A stretch of DNA of 64,000 nucleotides from Dyadobacter psychrophilus (GCF_900167945.1 NZ_FUZA01000007.1:62001-126000); one strand, 5' to 3'; positions 43,301-52,534 are shown, numbered from the stretch's first letter. Notes: generated by a model from the sequence alone, not told the origin. Program-made: numbers and translations.

Positions 43301-43975
43301 CTATTTTTTCTTTGGAGCTGCTGTTGCAGGTGTAGTAGCGGGCGGTGTTGTGCCTGTTTTTGCAGGCGCTGTTACTGGCGCTGCGGTGCCTGGTTTAGCT
43401 GCCGCAGGAGCTGCTGCTTCGATTTTATCAGGATCTACACCTAATTTTCTAAGGATAAGGTTGGTTGCATTGTTATCTTCAGAAGCTGCAAACAAGATAA
43501 TAGGCGTCGTTCCTGCGCCTGCATCCATATTGAGGATATAAAGGAACCCACTTTCTTTTCCAACTTCCTGGATTGCATTGTTAACCTTTGTCAAAATCGG
43601 CTCAAGCAATTGTTGTTGCTTGGTTTGCAAAGATGTTTGTGCATTATTCTGCATTTCCTGAATTCTGGTTTGCAGGTTTTGCAATTCTTTTTCTTTATCC
43701 GCACGGATCACATCGGTCATGTTAGCGCCGTTCTTCTGATAGGCTTCATATTTCTCCTGCGCTTCCTTGTAAGTTTCTCCCAATGCTTTATCCAACTGAG
43801 CCTTGGTAACTTCAAGCTGGTTCTGCATTACTTTACTTTCAGGTAACTTGCCAATTATATAATCAACATTGGTATAACCGATTTTAGTAAGTCCGCTTGC
43901 AGGGGTAGTTTGCGCTAACAGAGGGGTTGTAATAATGGTCATCACGACCAAAAAAGCTATCAATTTTTGTTTCAT
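43301..43975 (-). CDS. OmpH/Skp-like periplasmic chaperone, Pro/Ala-rich tail
   Basis: 224 residues. Signal peptide MKQKLIAFLVVMTIITTPLLAQ; OmpH domain about 28-165 starting KIGYTNVDYIIGKLPESKV, with a long coiled-coil of Gln/Lys/Glu. It holds unfolded outer-membrane proteins for BamA. The last 40 residues are a low-complexity Ala/Pro/Thr tail (APVTAPAKTGTTPPATTPAT). Starts 7 bases after the previous OmpH gene. Confidence 0.88.
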   Translation of the reverse strand: MKQKLIAFLVVMTIITTPLLAQTTPASGLTKIGYTNVDYIIGKLPESKVMQNQLEVTKAQLDKALGETYKEAQEKYEAYQKNGANMTDVIRADKEKELQNLQTRIQEMQNNAQTSLQTKQQQLLEPILTKVNNAIQEVGKESGFLYILNMDAGAGTTPIILFAASEDNNATNLILRKLGVDPDKIEAAAPAAAKPGTAAPVTAPAKTGTTPPATTPATAAPKKK

Positions 43976-43982
43976 TGCTTTG

Positions 43983-44606
43983 TTACTTAAGTTTACTGTT
44001 TGTACTTTTTTGTTTTGGTGAGTTTTCTGTCGGTGCCTGCACGGGCGGCTGTTCTACTTTGCCTACTTTATCGCCAGCCGTTGCTTTCGTCTTCGTATCG
44101 ATGCCAAGCTCCTCCATCACGTAGTCTGAATAATCGTGCTTGGGATTTGTATAAAGCATGCCTACATCGCTGGACTTGTCAAACATAAAATCTAACCGGC
44201 GCTGGCTGCAAACCTTGGTAACTGCTCTCTGCACTTTTTCAAGCACAGGTTTCATCAGTTCTTTCTTTTTCTGAAAGAGAAGTCCTTCCATTCCGAAGAT
44301 CTTACTATTATATTCTCCGGCTTCGAGCTCTTTCTCCTTTATCTCATTCTGGCGTTTCCTCTTCAAGTCTTCCGTAAGCAAGATTTCCTCGGCCATATAG
44401 GCACGCTGCATGCGATCTATCTCTGAAAACTTATCCTGGATCTCTTTTGCCCATTTCTCAGAGAATTTCTTCATCTCTGTTTGTGCCAACTGATATTCAG
44501 GCATCTTACTTGTGATGAATTCCATGTCTGTGTAACCAATCTTCTGCGCCCATGACGCTGATCCACATAGAATTGACAAAACTAGTAAAATAAAAAACTT
44601 CTTCAT
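43983..44606 (-). CDS. OmpH/Skp-like periplasmic chaperone
   Basis: 207 residues. Signal peptide MKKFFILLVLSILCGSASWAQ; the OmpH domain starts KIGYTDMEFITSKMPEYQL, closely parallel to the next gene but clearly diverged, with a coiled coil at about 40-125. The C-terminus has a short polar tail (PVQAPTENSPKQKSTNSKLK). First of the tandem pair downstream of bamA. Confidence 0.9.
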   Translation of the reverse strand: MKKFFILLVLSILCGSASWAQKIGYTDMEFITSKMPEYQLAQTEMKKFSEKWAKEIQDKFSEIDRMQRAYMAEEILLTEDLKRKRQNEIKEKELEAGEYNSKIFGMEGLLFQKKKELMKPVLEKVQRAVTKVCSQRRLDFMFDKSSDVGMLYTNPKHDYSDYVMEELGIDTKTKATAGDKVGKVEQPPVQAPTENSPKQKSTNSKLK

Positions 44607-44658
44607 GCCAGGGAGCTAATAATTTGCAAACTTCTTAACGAAACAACAGTCAAATATA

Positions 44659-47247
44659 TTATCTGATCTGCTGACCAATCGTAAAATGGAATTGTGGTCC
44701 GCTTCGTTTAGTTTCTCCCTGAATTTTATCAAATCCATATCCCCAGTCGATACCCAAAAGTCCGAATGCCGGCATAAATATGCGGGCACCGACCCCGGCT
44801 GAACGTTTCAGATCAAATGGATTAAACTCTTTATATGTTCCCCAGTTGTTACCACCCTCTGCAAAACCCAATATAAATATGGTTGCCTGCGGGTTCAATG
44901 AAACCGGATAACGAAGCTCCATTACGTATTTGTTATAAACAATTCCACCTCCTGATGCCGGGTAGCCTTGCTCATTCTGAGGCCCAACTTTCTGATCCTG
45001 ATAACCGCGTAACCCGATGATGTCCTGGTCAGCCAGGGAGAATGAACCTTGACCAGCCAGACCCGAACCACCCACGATAAAGCGGCCGAACGGGCTGTAA
45101 CCAACCTTGTCACCATAAGCGCCCAGGAAACCCATGTGCGTACGGGCGCTCAAAACAAGTTTTCCGGTGATGGTTGCATAATAGCTTGCGTCAAACATCC
45201 ATTTGTGATATTCAACCCAACGATATGTGTCCGTTTTGTCTGTAAACTCCTTTTTCCGCAATAAAGAGTAAGGCGGTGTAAATGTTCCGCTCAATGAAAT
45301 GTTGCTTCCGTTTCTTGGAAATTGGAAATCGCTCAGCGTATTTCTTGAAATGGTTGTATTAAAGGAAATATTGTTGGAAGATCCCGTGCTGTAACCAATA
45401 CGGAAAATATCAAGACTATCCAGACGGTAACGCTGATAAGACAGGGAGTGAGTCATGACCAAGTTACGATCGGGCTCTTTTAAACGACGTCCCAAAGACA
45501 ATGTAATACCATTATTGAAATAACCGCCACGGTAATCAATGTTACCGCCACCTGAGTAGATCGAACGGTAATCTGTCATACGATAAACTGTGCGCTGCAA
45601 CGAAACACCAAAGTTGATCGGCTTCTTTCCGCCTAACCATGGCTCGCTAAATGACAGGGAGTAAGTCTGATATTGCTTTCCGTTGGCCTGGAAACGCAAC
45701 GAAAGTTTTTGTCCGTCACCGGAAGGCAATGGTCTCCATGTTTCGCGGTTTGGAATGTTTTTGAGTGAGAAGTTATTGAACACCAAACCTAATGTTCCTA
45801 CAAAACCAATGTAGCCGCCCCATCCACCGGACAATTCAATCTGGTCAGAAGGTTTCTCTTCCACGGTGTATTCGATGTCCACCGTTCCGTCCTGCTGATT
45901 GGGTATCGGGTTAATCTGGATTTTCTCAGGGTCAAAATAGCCCATTTGGGACAATTGGCGCTGGGTGTTAATAATCTCTGTTTTGCTGAATTTCTGCCCG
46001 GGCAATGTGAAAAGCTCTCTTAACACAACGCGGTCACTGGTTTTGGTGTTACCATTCAGCAAAATCCGGTTGATTGTAGCCTGCTTTCCTTCGAACATTC
46101 TTAGTTCAACGTCGATAGAATCGCCTTCAACAGCTTTTTCAGTAGGTTCAATACGGAAATAAAGGTAACCGTCGTCCATGTAAATGGAGCTAACGTCCGC
46201 GCCTGGAATCCCATTGATCTTTTTGTCAAGCTCTTCCGGGTTGTAAACATCCCCTTTTTTTACACCCAGGCGCTCACCCAGATAAGCAGAAGTGTAAAGA
46301 TAATTTCCAGACCAAGTAATGTCGCGATAGTAATATTTGGTTCCTTCATCGATCTTCATCACAATGCTGATCGTTTCATCTCCATTTTTGATAGAGTCGA
46401 ACTCGATTGTTGCATCGCGGTAACCATTTTTACGATAGTAGGCGACCAGTTTTTCCTTGTCTTCGTCGTACTTTTTAGGAATGTATTTGGACGGGTTGAA
46501 AAGGCGGCCAATTCTTTTTTGTTTGGTGCCTTTCATTTTGCGTTTGAGGATTTTATCACTCACCGCGGTATTTCCCTGAATGTCTATTTTCTCGATCTTA
46601 ACCTTCTTACCTTTTGTAATGGTAAAGTTAAGCGTAGCCTGTCCGCGGGTTGAATCCGGGATTTGCAACACTTTTACCTTCGTGTTGTAAAACCCTTTAT
46701 CCATATAATATTTTTTGATAACAAGCTGCGTGTTTTTAATCACAGTTGGCGTAATAACGCGTCCTTTGATCAATTTCACCTTATCATTCAATGTTTCACG
46801 CTCTCCTTTGCGGATGCCCGAAAAGGAAACTTTGTAAAGACGCGGACGTTCCTTAATGTGAATGTTCAGCCAGATTTTTTCTCCCTCCACTTTCGTTGCC
46901 ATGATCTCAACGTCGTTCAATGTTCCGAAATCCATCATCCTTCTGATGGAGGATGGGATTGCAGGGCCTGGAACGCGGATTTTGTCACCTGGCTTCAACC
47001 CTGAGATCGAAACCATGGAATTGGGATCCAGAAATTGAGTTCCGGAAACGGTTACTTCTGCAATTGTAAATTCCTTTGGATTAGCGGGGTCAATCCCCAA
47101 ATTGGCAGCAGCAGACGCAGGTTTTGAACCCCCAGCTCCCAGCCCGATCTTTTGTGCATTTGCTGAAAAACACCAGCAAAGCAGGATCAATGCTAAAATA
47201 CTTTTAAGGTGTGCTAATGATTTATTCAAATTTTTCACAAGGTTCAT
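44659..47247 (-). CDS. bamA: Outer-membrane protein assembly factor BamA
   Basis: 862 residues. Signal peptide ends near CFSANAQ. Five POTRA domains cover about 60-450 (for example VSGTQFLDPNSMVSISGLKP, ERPRLYKVSFSGIRKGE), followed by a 16-strand barrel with EKPSDQIELSGGWGG at its entry. The C-terminal strand ends in polar residues rather than the F of E. coli (FHFTIGQQIR). It inserts beta-barrels into the outer membrane. Starts 6 bases after uppS and precedes two OmpH chaperones. Confidence 0.93.
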   Translation of the reverse strand: MNLVKNLNKSLAHLKSILALILLCWCFSANAQKIGLGAGGSKPASAAANLGIDPANPKEFTIAEVTVSGTQFLDPNSMVSISGLKPGDKIRVPGPAIPSSIRRMMDFGTLNDVEIMATKVEGEKIWLNIHIKERPRLYKVSFSGIRKGERETLNDKVKLIKGRVITPTVIKNTQLVIKKYYMDKGFYNTKVKVLQIPDSTRGQATLNFTITKGKKVKIEKIDIQGNTAVSDKILKRKMKGTKQKRIGRLFNPSKYIPKKYDEDKEKLVAYYRKNGYRDATIEFDSIKNGDETISIVMKIDEGTKYYYRDITWSGNYLYTSAYLGERLGVKKGDVYNPEELDKKINGIPGADVSSIYMDDGYLYFRIEPTEKAVEGDSIDVELRMFEGKQATINRILLNGNTKTSDRVVLRELFTLPGQKFSKTEIINTQRQLSQMGYFDPEKIQINPIPNQQDGTVDIEYTVEEKPSDQIELSGGWGGYIGFVGTLGLVFNNFSLKNIPNRETWRPLPSGDGQKLSLRFQANGKQYQTYSLSFSEPWLGGKKPINFGVSLQRTVYRMTDYRSIYSGGGNIDYRGGYFNNGITLSLGRRLKEPDRNLVMTHSLSYQRYRLDSLDIFRIGYSTGSSNNISFNTTISRNTLSDFQFPRNGSNISLSGTFTPPYSLLRKKEFTDKTDTYRWVEYHKWMFDASYYATITGKLVLSARTHMGFLGAYGDKVGYSPFGRFIVGGSGLAGQGSFSLADQDIIGLRGYQDQKVGPQNEQGYPASGGGIVYNKYVMELRYPVSLNPQATIFILGFAEGGNNWGTYKEFNPFDLKRSAGVGARIFMPAFGLLGIDWGYGFDKIQGETKRSGPQFHFTIGQQIR

Positions 47248-47253
47248 ATTATT

Positions 47254-48006
47254 CTACTTAGCACTATTCGCTTTTATTTGTTCACCGGTCTTGCCGAAAC
47301 GACGCTCTCTGTTCTGAAAGGCAGCAATCGCCTCGTATAAATGTTCCCGCCTGAAATCCGGCCAGAAAAGGTTTTCGTAAAAATACAATTCTGCGTAAGC
47401 CAGCTGCCACAAAAGGAAATTGCTGATCCTGTGGTCACCACCCGTACGCAACATGAGATCTACTTCCGGACGGCTTTTGGTTGCAAGCTTCGATGCCAAC
47501 ATTTCTTCGTTGATCTGTTCAGGAGCAATAATCCCATTTTTTACATCCTCCGCTATCTTTCTCGCAGCCTGGGTAATGTCCCATTTACCACTGTAACCAA
47601 GGGCCAGAATCAGGTTAAGGCCTGTGTTGTCTTTGGTTGCTTCAATGGCTTCCGTTAATGTATTACGGCAGCTTCTTGGCAAACTTTCCGTGTCCCCTAT
47701 CGTGTCCAGCTTCACATTGTTTTTGAGCATTGTAGGCAATTCATTGCTGATTGATTGAACCAGCAATTCCATCAGAGCCCTTACTTCAAACTCCGGTCGG
47801 GCCCAGTTTTCGGTGGAAAATGCATAGAGTGTCAAAAACCCGACGCCCAGTTCTGCACAACCTTCGGTTACTTCCCTAACGGCCTTAATCGCGTTGCGAT
47901 GGCCGAAAATGCGCGCTGCTCCCTGGTTTTGGGCCCATCTTCCGTTACCGTCCATGATAACGGCTATGTGCTTTGGCAGATTGCCCGTATCAATGAGCTC
48001 CTTCAT
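47254..48006 (-). CDS. uppS: Isoprenyl transferase (undecaprenyl diphosphate synthase)
   Basis: 250 residues. It builds the C55 lipid carrier for peptidoglycan and O-antigen. Motifs: IAVIMDGNGRWA with the catalytic Asp, FGHRNAIKAVREV, TLYAFSTENWARP, and the C-terminal DLMLRTGGDHRISNFLLWQ, LYFYENLFWPDF. It heads the envelope operon with bamA. Confidence 0.95.
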   Translation of the reverse strand: MKELIDTGNLPKHIAVIMDGNGRWAQNQGAARIFGHRNAIKAVREVTEGCAELGVGFLTLYAFSTENWARPEFEVRALMELLVQSISNELPTMLKNNVKLDTIGDTESLPRSCRNTLTEAIEATKDNTGLNLILALGYSGKWDITQAARKIAEDVKNGIIAPEQINEEMLASKLATKSRPEVDLMLRTGGDHRISNFLLWQLAYAELYFYENLFWPDFRREHLYEAIAAFQNRERRFGKTGEQIKANSAK

Positions 48007-48323
48007 TATTCCTGACCCCTTTAACCTTTTTTAACAAAACAAATGAACTATAAACAAGGATCTTTTCAATTCAGACCGAATTTTAAATCTCCCGCTTTTA
48101 AAAGGGATCACTTTGTACATCACGATACGCAGGATTGCAGTATTCTGTGTCGAAAACTTAAAAAAATATTAGTGTTACCGGCGCCTTAAATATTTGCAAA
48201 CCTTCTGATGAACAGATGATTAACCTCAAAAATGGTAATGGAATTTAAAATCAGGGCGCAATTTAGGAATAAGTATGGCCTCTTCAAAATCATTATTTCC
48301 GGTCACCGGAAGTAGTAACTCAA
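48007..48323. other. Intergenic region between uppS and the response regulator
   Basis: 317 bases, no gene seen and no CAAAnnTA motif that would mark an uppS promoter. There is a short palindrome TTCCGGTCACCGGAA at 48297-48311 just after the regulator stop; it has no T run. Confidence 0.4.
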
Positions 48324-49106
48324 TTAATTATCAAGAAGATGGCGGATTACATCACCATATGTGCTGCCACTGGTAAGCTGTGATGCCTTGCGGTCGCGCA
48401 TGATAATGACATACTTGCTGTTGAAATGCTTCTGGACTTCTTTGATGTGATGGGAATTAACGATCCCGGCGCGGCTGATACGCAGATATTGCTTGGGAAG
48501 CTTCTCTTCCAGGGATGTTAGGGTGTAGTTAAGCAGATATTTTTGTCCGTCCAATGTGTTTAAAAAAACATATTTTTCCTCTGCTTCGAAATGGGTGATT
48601 TCGGTCAGAGGAATAAGCAGGATCCTGTCACCCGATTTTACGGAAAGCGAAAAAATTTCCTTTTTTGGCTTCATTTCTTCCAATAACCTCAGCAGATTTT
48701 CGGAATAAGGGTTTACACCGGCCATTCCGTTCGTGCCTGCCTTGGTAATGTTACGGATCTTTTCAATGGTCTTGATGAGCCGCTCATTCTCAACTGGCTT
48801 CAACAGATAATCCACAGAGTTTTCTTCAAAAGCTCGGATTGCATATTGGTCATAGGCCGTTGAAAATATCACCAAAGGCATTTTTGTCAATTTGGCAAGC
48901 ATTTCGAAGCCGTTCAACAGTGGCATTTCAATGTCCAGAAAGATAATGTCCGGATTGTGTTTATCGATTTCTACCAAACCTTCTGCACCATTTCTTGCTT
49001 CGGACACGATTGTAAAGACGTCGCTATGCTTCTCAAGAAGCCTTCGAAGGCGGCTTAGTGCAAGCGGTTCGTCGTCTATCAGTATTGTTTTAAGTGGGAA
49101 TTGCAT
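48324..49106 (-). CDS. LytTR-type response regulator
   Basis: 260 residues from the ATG at 49106; a longer frame to 49175 overlaps the kinase by 86 bases and adds 23 residues before the receiver, so it is unlikely. Receiver domain about 5-120 with ILIDDEPLALSRL (acid pair), the phospho-acceptor Asp in IIFLDIEMPLLNGFEM, and the Lys in DYLLKPVENERL. LytTR DNA-binding domain about 155-255 (SGDRILLIPLTEITHFEAEE, YLRISRAGIVN). It overlaps the sensor kinase end by 17 bases and is its partner. Confidence 0.9.
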   Translation of the reverse strand: MQFPLKTILIDDEPLALSRLRRLLEKHSDVFTIVSEARNGAEGLVEIDKHNPDIIFLDIEMPLLNGFEMLAKLTKMPLVIFSTAYDQYAIRAFEENSVDYLLKPVENERLIKTIEKIRNITKAGTNGMAGVNPYSENLLRLLEEMKPKKEIFSLSVKSGDRILLIPLTEITHFEAEEKYVFLNTLDGQKYLLNYTLTSLEEKLPKQYLRISRAGIVNSHHIKEVQKHFNSKYVIIMRDRKASQLTSGSTYGDVIRHLLDN

Positions 49107-50538
49107 ATTTATTCTGATCGTTTTGTACAATTGCAGATTTTTGGATGGAGATATTGACTGATTTCCGTGGCTCATTGTGCAGTTCTAAATGCGCCTCTTC
49201 TCCATACAGCAGTTTCAATTTATCCTGAATGCTGCGAATTCCGTAACCGGCGCCCATTGTGTCGGGAAATGCAGGGCCGTTGTCATGCACGCACAAATGC
49301 AGCCAATCATTTTCCTCATATATCCTGACAACGATTTGCCCCTGATCTGCCATTTTGGAAACACCGTGCTTGATTGCATTTTCTACAATAGGCTGCAAGA
49401 TAAATTTGGGAACCTGCAATTCTTTCAATGCAGGGTCGGTAACCTCGACATTAAACCGCAGGCGATCGCCAAACCTCACTTTTTCGACTTGTAAATAAGT
49501 CGCTACCATTTCCAGCTCATTTTCAATGGTGTCAAAATAATCATTGGTTTTTCTTCCGGTAGTATATCTGAAAAGTTTTGAAAGCAGCAGCGTCATTTCT
49601 TCCGCCTTATCCGGATCCTCGTGTACAAGACTGGCAATGCTGTTGAGCGAGTTGTACAAAAAGTGAGGGTTAATACGCGCTTGCAATGCGTCCAGCTCGG
49701 CCCGGGTTTTCAGCTTTTCAAGATTAAGCAACTGATATTCCTGATCTGATATTTTCCTGGAAATCTGTTTTCCTTCGCGGCTGAGGAAATAAAAGACATT
49801 GGCTACGATAATAGGCCCCCACATATACCAATACCAGGGTGCATTATGGGCTGATTCATTGGGATAAAGCATCTTGTAATTGCTTACAAGCGTCGTGCCG
49901 AACAGTAAATAAATCCCTATGCTGAGCAGGTTATTGAAAATCAGGACAATTATCGACAAAATCAAATGCTTGATGAATGTCCGCTTGATGAAAACGTCGA
50001 GCCAGACGATTATTCCCTGCGTGAGCAAAATGGTAAAAACGCCAGCTATAACATTTTGGGAAACCAGATATTGGTAAAGCTTAATCCGCACCGGCTCATT
50101 GGTGAAAGAAATTTCGGCTGTGAAATACGAGATTGCATTGATCCCATATAATATTAGCGCACCAAGAGTAACCGAAATCAATGTTCCGATCCAGCCCTGA
50201 TTTTGAATGATGCCAATGAGGTTAAAATCCCGCCAGTTGAAAGATTTCTCCTGTGAAGTAAAGCTGAAATTGGCACCTTCGACTTTTGCCCCTGACAAAT
50301 CTACGTCGGTAAGGCTGCTAAAACTCAGATCCGCATTGCGCAGATCCGAGTTACGGAATGTGGTCCTGTCCAGTGCGGCGAACCGAAGCTTTGCATTCCG
50401 TAGATTGGCTCCATCAAAATTAATGTCTTTCAGACTTGAAAAGCTGAAATCGGCGTTTTCGAGGTCCATATTACTAAAATCCCTTCCATCCAGCGATGAA
50501 GCCGTCATCCGCAGGCGCTTCGTTCCTTTATCGTCCAT
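49090..50538 (-). CDS. LytS-family sensor kinase with N-terminal pentapeptide repeats
   Basis: 482 residues. Residues 14-93 are 16 consecutive pentapeptide repeats with Leu or Phe at the centre every fifth residue (16, 21, 26 and so on to 91), expected to form a right-handed quadrilateral beta-helix. Four membrane segments follow (about 116-139, 160-183, 189-214, 234-252). The kinase has the LytS-type His box INPHFLYNSLNS (His292) and an N box IVENAIKHGV with DNGPAFPDTMGAGYGI for ATP. The repeats sit N-terminal to the first membrane segment with no signal peptide, so they are probably cytoplasmic. Partner is the overlapping LytTR regulator. Such fusions are unusual in my experience. Confidence 0.88.
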   Translation of the reverse strand: MDDKGTKRLRMTASSLDGRDFSNMDLENADFSFSSLKDINFDGANLRNAKLRFAALDRTTFRNSDLRNADLSFSSLTDVDLSGAKVEGANFSFTSQEKSFNWRDFNLIGIIQNQGWIGTLISVTLGALILYGINAISYFTAEISFTNEPVRIKLYQYLVSQNVIAGVFTILLTQGIIVWLDVFIKRTFIKHLILSIIVLIFNNLLSIGIYLLFGTTLVSNYKMLYPNESAHNAPWYWYMWGPIIVANVFYFLSREGKQISRKISDQEYQLLNLEKLKTRAELDALQARINPHFLYNSLNSIASLVHEDPDKAEEMTLLLSKLFRYTTGRKTNDYFDTIENELEMVATYLQVEKVRFGDRLRFNVEVTDPALKELQVPKFILQPIVENAIKHGVSKMADQGQIVVRIYEENDWLHLCVHDNGPAFPDTMGAGYGIRSIQDKLKLLYGEEAHLELHNEPRKSVNISIQKSAIVQNDQNKYAIPT

Positions 50539-50641
50539 ATCCTTAACTATAACTCATTTTTACTGATTAGTTTGGGCTAACATCCTCTCAGTTTCTAACT
50601 CTCCCCAATCGGGATGATTGACGACAGCAGATAAAAAGAAA

Positions 50642-50699
50642 GCTTCATGGCTAATAGCACTTGTGTTCCTTGTTGACACAAATCTATCAGCCCTGAAGC
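50642..50699. repeat. Imperfect long hairpin upstream of the sensor kinase
   Basis: Arms from 50642-50668 and 50673-50699 can pair as 6 bases (GCTTCA/TGAAGC), a mismatch, 9 bases with one wobble, a 2/3 internal loop, then 6 bases around a loop of about 9. It lies 104 bases upstream of the kinase ATG and 79 bases after the DUF1080 stop. There is no T run, so it is not a standard terminator. Confidence 0.5.
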
Positions 50700-50777
50700 C
50701 CTATGTTAAGTGATTTCCGACGAACTGGTTATTTCGAATGTATGAACACGGGTTCGGCCGGAATGAAAAAATGAAGA

Positions 50778-51413
50778 TTAAAGCTCTTCAATAGTGATAT
50801 TTTTCCAACGCACCTTAATTCCGCCACCATCGTGGATCTGCAATGCGATCGAACCTTCTCCAGCGCCGATTTTGGCATCAGTAAAATCAACCATCTGATT
50901 ACCATTCAAATAGGTTTTAACGTTATCCCCTACGGCGCGGATTCTCAATGTATTCCACTCGCCCATTTTAAGAAAGCCTTCTTTTTCATCGGGAATCTGC
51001 ACTAACCAGTTACGGCCATAAGATTCGTAGATGCCGCCTGTATCATGATTTGGTGGTGCAACTTCAACCTGCCAGCCTGAAACCTTCGTTCCGTCCACTG
51101 TGGAGCGGAAAAATACGCCGCTATTACCATTTGCCTCTTGCTTGAATTGCAAAGAAATGTCGAAGTTCTTGTAAAATTTGTCTGTGGTTAGATAGCCATA
51201 TTTCTTGTCAGGGCCACTTTCGCAAATCAACTCACCGTTCTCTACATACCATTTTTCTGTTCCGTTCACCTTCCAGCCGGTTAGATCTTTCCCGTTAAAT
51301 AATTTCACAGGTTTTTTTAACGGACTGGGAACCGGTGCTTTAAAAACGAGAAATGCGGAGTTAAGGAGCAAAATGGCCGTAGAAAGCACTGCCAATTGTC
51401 TAAGTTTTAACAT
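50778..51413 (-). CDS. DUF1080 (3-keto-disaccharide hydrolase-like) secreted protein
   Basis: 211 residues. The N-terminus is hydrophobic (about 7-28), a signal peptide or anchor. The DUF1080 domain (concanavalin-like) covers about 35-210: LFNGKDLTGWKVNG, GYLTTDKFYKNFDI, GVFFRSTVDG, EWNTLRIRAVGDNVKTYLNG, and IALQIHDGG. Recent work on this family points to cleavage of 3-keto-sugar glycosides. It usually neighbours Gfo/Idh/MocA dehydrogenases; here the nearest is 30 kb away. Confidence 0.85.
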   Translation of the reverse strand: MLKLRQLAVLSTAILLLNSAFLVFKAPVPSPLKKPVKLFNGKDLTGWKVNGTEKWYVENGELICESGPDKKYGYLTTDKFYKNFDISLQFKQEANGNSGVFFRSTVDGTKVSGWQVEVAPPNHDTGGIYESYGRNWLVQIPDEKEGFLKMGEWNTLRIRAVGDNVKTYLNGNQMVDFTDAKIGAGEGSIALQIHDGGGIKVRWKNITIEEL

Positions 51414-51508
51414 AAGGGATTGGGGGTTAGGATTAAAAAAATTACATTAAGAATTCGGTCAAAATACATTTTCCATTAGTTTTACGGAAATTAACCAATG
51501 GGAAAGCT

Positions 51509-52018
51509 ATGAAAAAAAACCGTTTTGTAAGGCGTTGTCTGGCATTTTTTTTAGTTGCAGTGTTGCCTTCGGGAATTATTATTTCCTGCAAAGAAAAGAA
51601 TGAGGACATAGTAAAGCGCAAAACGATTACAGAAGTCATCATAGAAAATGAGCGTTTCAGTATTTTGGAAGATATCATGATTCACGCTGGAATGAATGAT
51701 GCCTTGCGTACAGGAGAATTAACATTTTTCGCACCTGATAACAGTGCTTTCGGCAGAGCCAATATTTTCAGTTCGAGCGTGATCACCTCATTACCAGCAG
51801 ATTCTGCACGGAAATTGATCAACAGCCACATTATAGGAAAAGAAAGAATCGATTATTCCAGCCTGAAAGAAGGAAAGAAGAAAACGATCAGGGGTAATGA
51901 AGTCTCCCTGACAAAAACGGACAGTGTGTTCGCGGTTAACAGGGCCGACATTATCTTGCCGGATATCAGCGCTGCCAATGGCGTTATCCACATTATCGAC
52001 AGTCTCATTGTGAGATGA
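51509..52018 (+). CDS. Fasciclin-domain lipoprotein
   Basis: 169 residues. Signal peptide with lipobox ending IIISC (Cys27), then a single FAS1 domain from about 40 to the end (RFSILEDIMIHAGMNDAL, ELTFFAPDNSAF, NGVIHIIDSLIV). FAS1 proteins mediate adhesion or surface interactions. Normal length for a one-domain bacterial member. It precedes a bidirectional terminator. Confidence 0.87.
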   Translation: MKKNRFVRRCLAFFLVAVLPSGIIISCKEKNEDIVKRKTITEVIIENERFSILEDIMIHAGMNDALRTGELTFFAPDNSAFGRANIFSSSVITSLPADSARKLINSHIIGKERIDYSSLKEGKKKTIRGNEVSLTKTDSVFAVNRADIILPDISAANGVIHIIDSLIVR

Positions 52019-52031
52019 CAGCTACAATCAC

Positions 52032-52077
52032 ATAATAAAGCGACCCGGTTGAACATTCAACCGGGTCGCTTTATTAT
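52032..52077. terminator. Strong bidirectional terminator
   Basis: A near-perfect inverted repeat of 22 bases per arm (52032-52053 with 52056-52077) and a GC-rich core CGACCCGG. It stands between the convergent fasciclin and ndk genes and has A/T-rich outer ends, serving both. Confidence 0.85.
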
Positions 52078-52090
52078 CGTCCTTTAATGC

Positions 52091-52510
52091 TTAAAACTGC
52101 TCGATGTGCGCGAAGAAGAAACTCCCTTCGATCTCAGCATTCTCATCGGAATCGGATCCGTGGATCGCGTTGGCTTCGATGGATTTTGCAAATAACTTGC
52201 GAATGGTGCCTTCGTCTGCATTGGCAGGGTTGGTAGCGCCTATCAGCGTACGGAAGTCTGTAACGGCGTTGTCTTTTTCCAAAATCATCGGAACGATGGG
52301 GCCGGAAGACATATATTTACATAAATCATTGTAGAAAGGGCGCTCTTTGTGCACTGCATAAAATTCTCCGGCGCGTTCCGGCGTAAGCTGTGTCTTTTTT
52401 AAAGCTACAATCCGGAAACCGGCCTCCTCAATCATTTTGATAATTGCTCCCGAATTACCATCCTGAACGGCATCCGGCTTAATCATTGTGAATGTTCTAT
52501 TCGTTGGCAT
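52091..52510 (-). CDS. ndk: Nucleoside diphosphate kinase
   Basis: 139 residues from the ATG at 52510 (MPTNRTFTMIKPDAV); a frame extending to 52555 adds 15 unrelated residues. It exchanges the terminal phosphate among NTPs. The active-site His is in NAIHGSDSDENA, and KPDAVQDGNSG and GATNPANADEGTIR are the nucleotide-binding segments. Normal length. A promoter motif is 25 bases upstream. Confidence 0.95.
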   Translation of the reverse strand: MPTNRTFTMIKPDAVQDGNSGAIIKMIEEAGFRIVALKKTQLTPERAGEFYAVHKERPFYNDLCKYMSSGPIVPMILEKDNAVTDFRTLIGATNPANADEGTIRKLFAKSIEANAIHGSDSDENAEIEGSFFFAHIEQF

Positions 52511-52534
52511 ACTATTGGCTAAATTTATTTGCTG

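Noticed and set aside
48297..48311. Palindrome TTCCGGTCACCGGAA as a terminator
   Set aside because: The stem is very short-looped and no T run follows on either strand.
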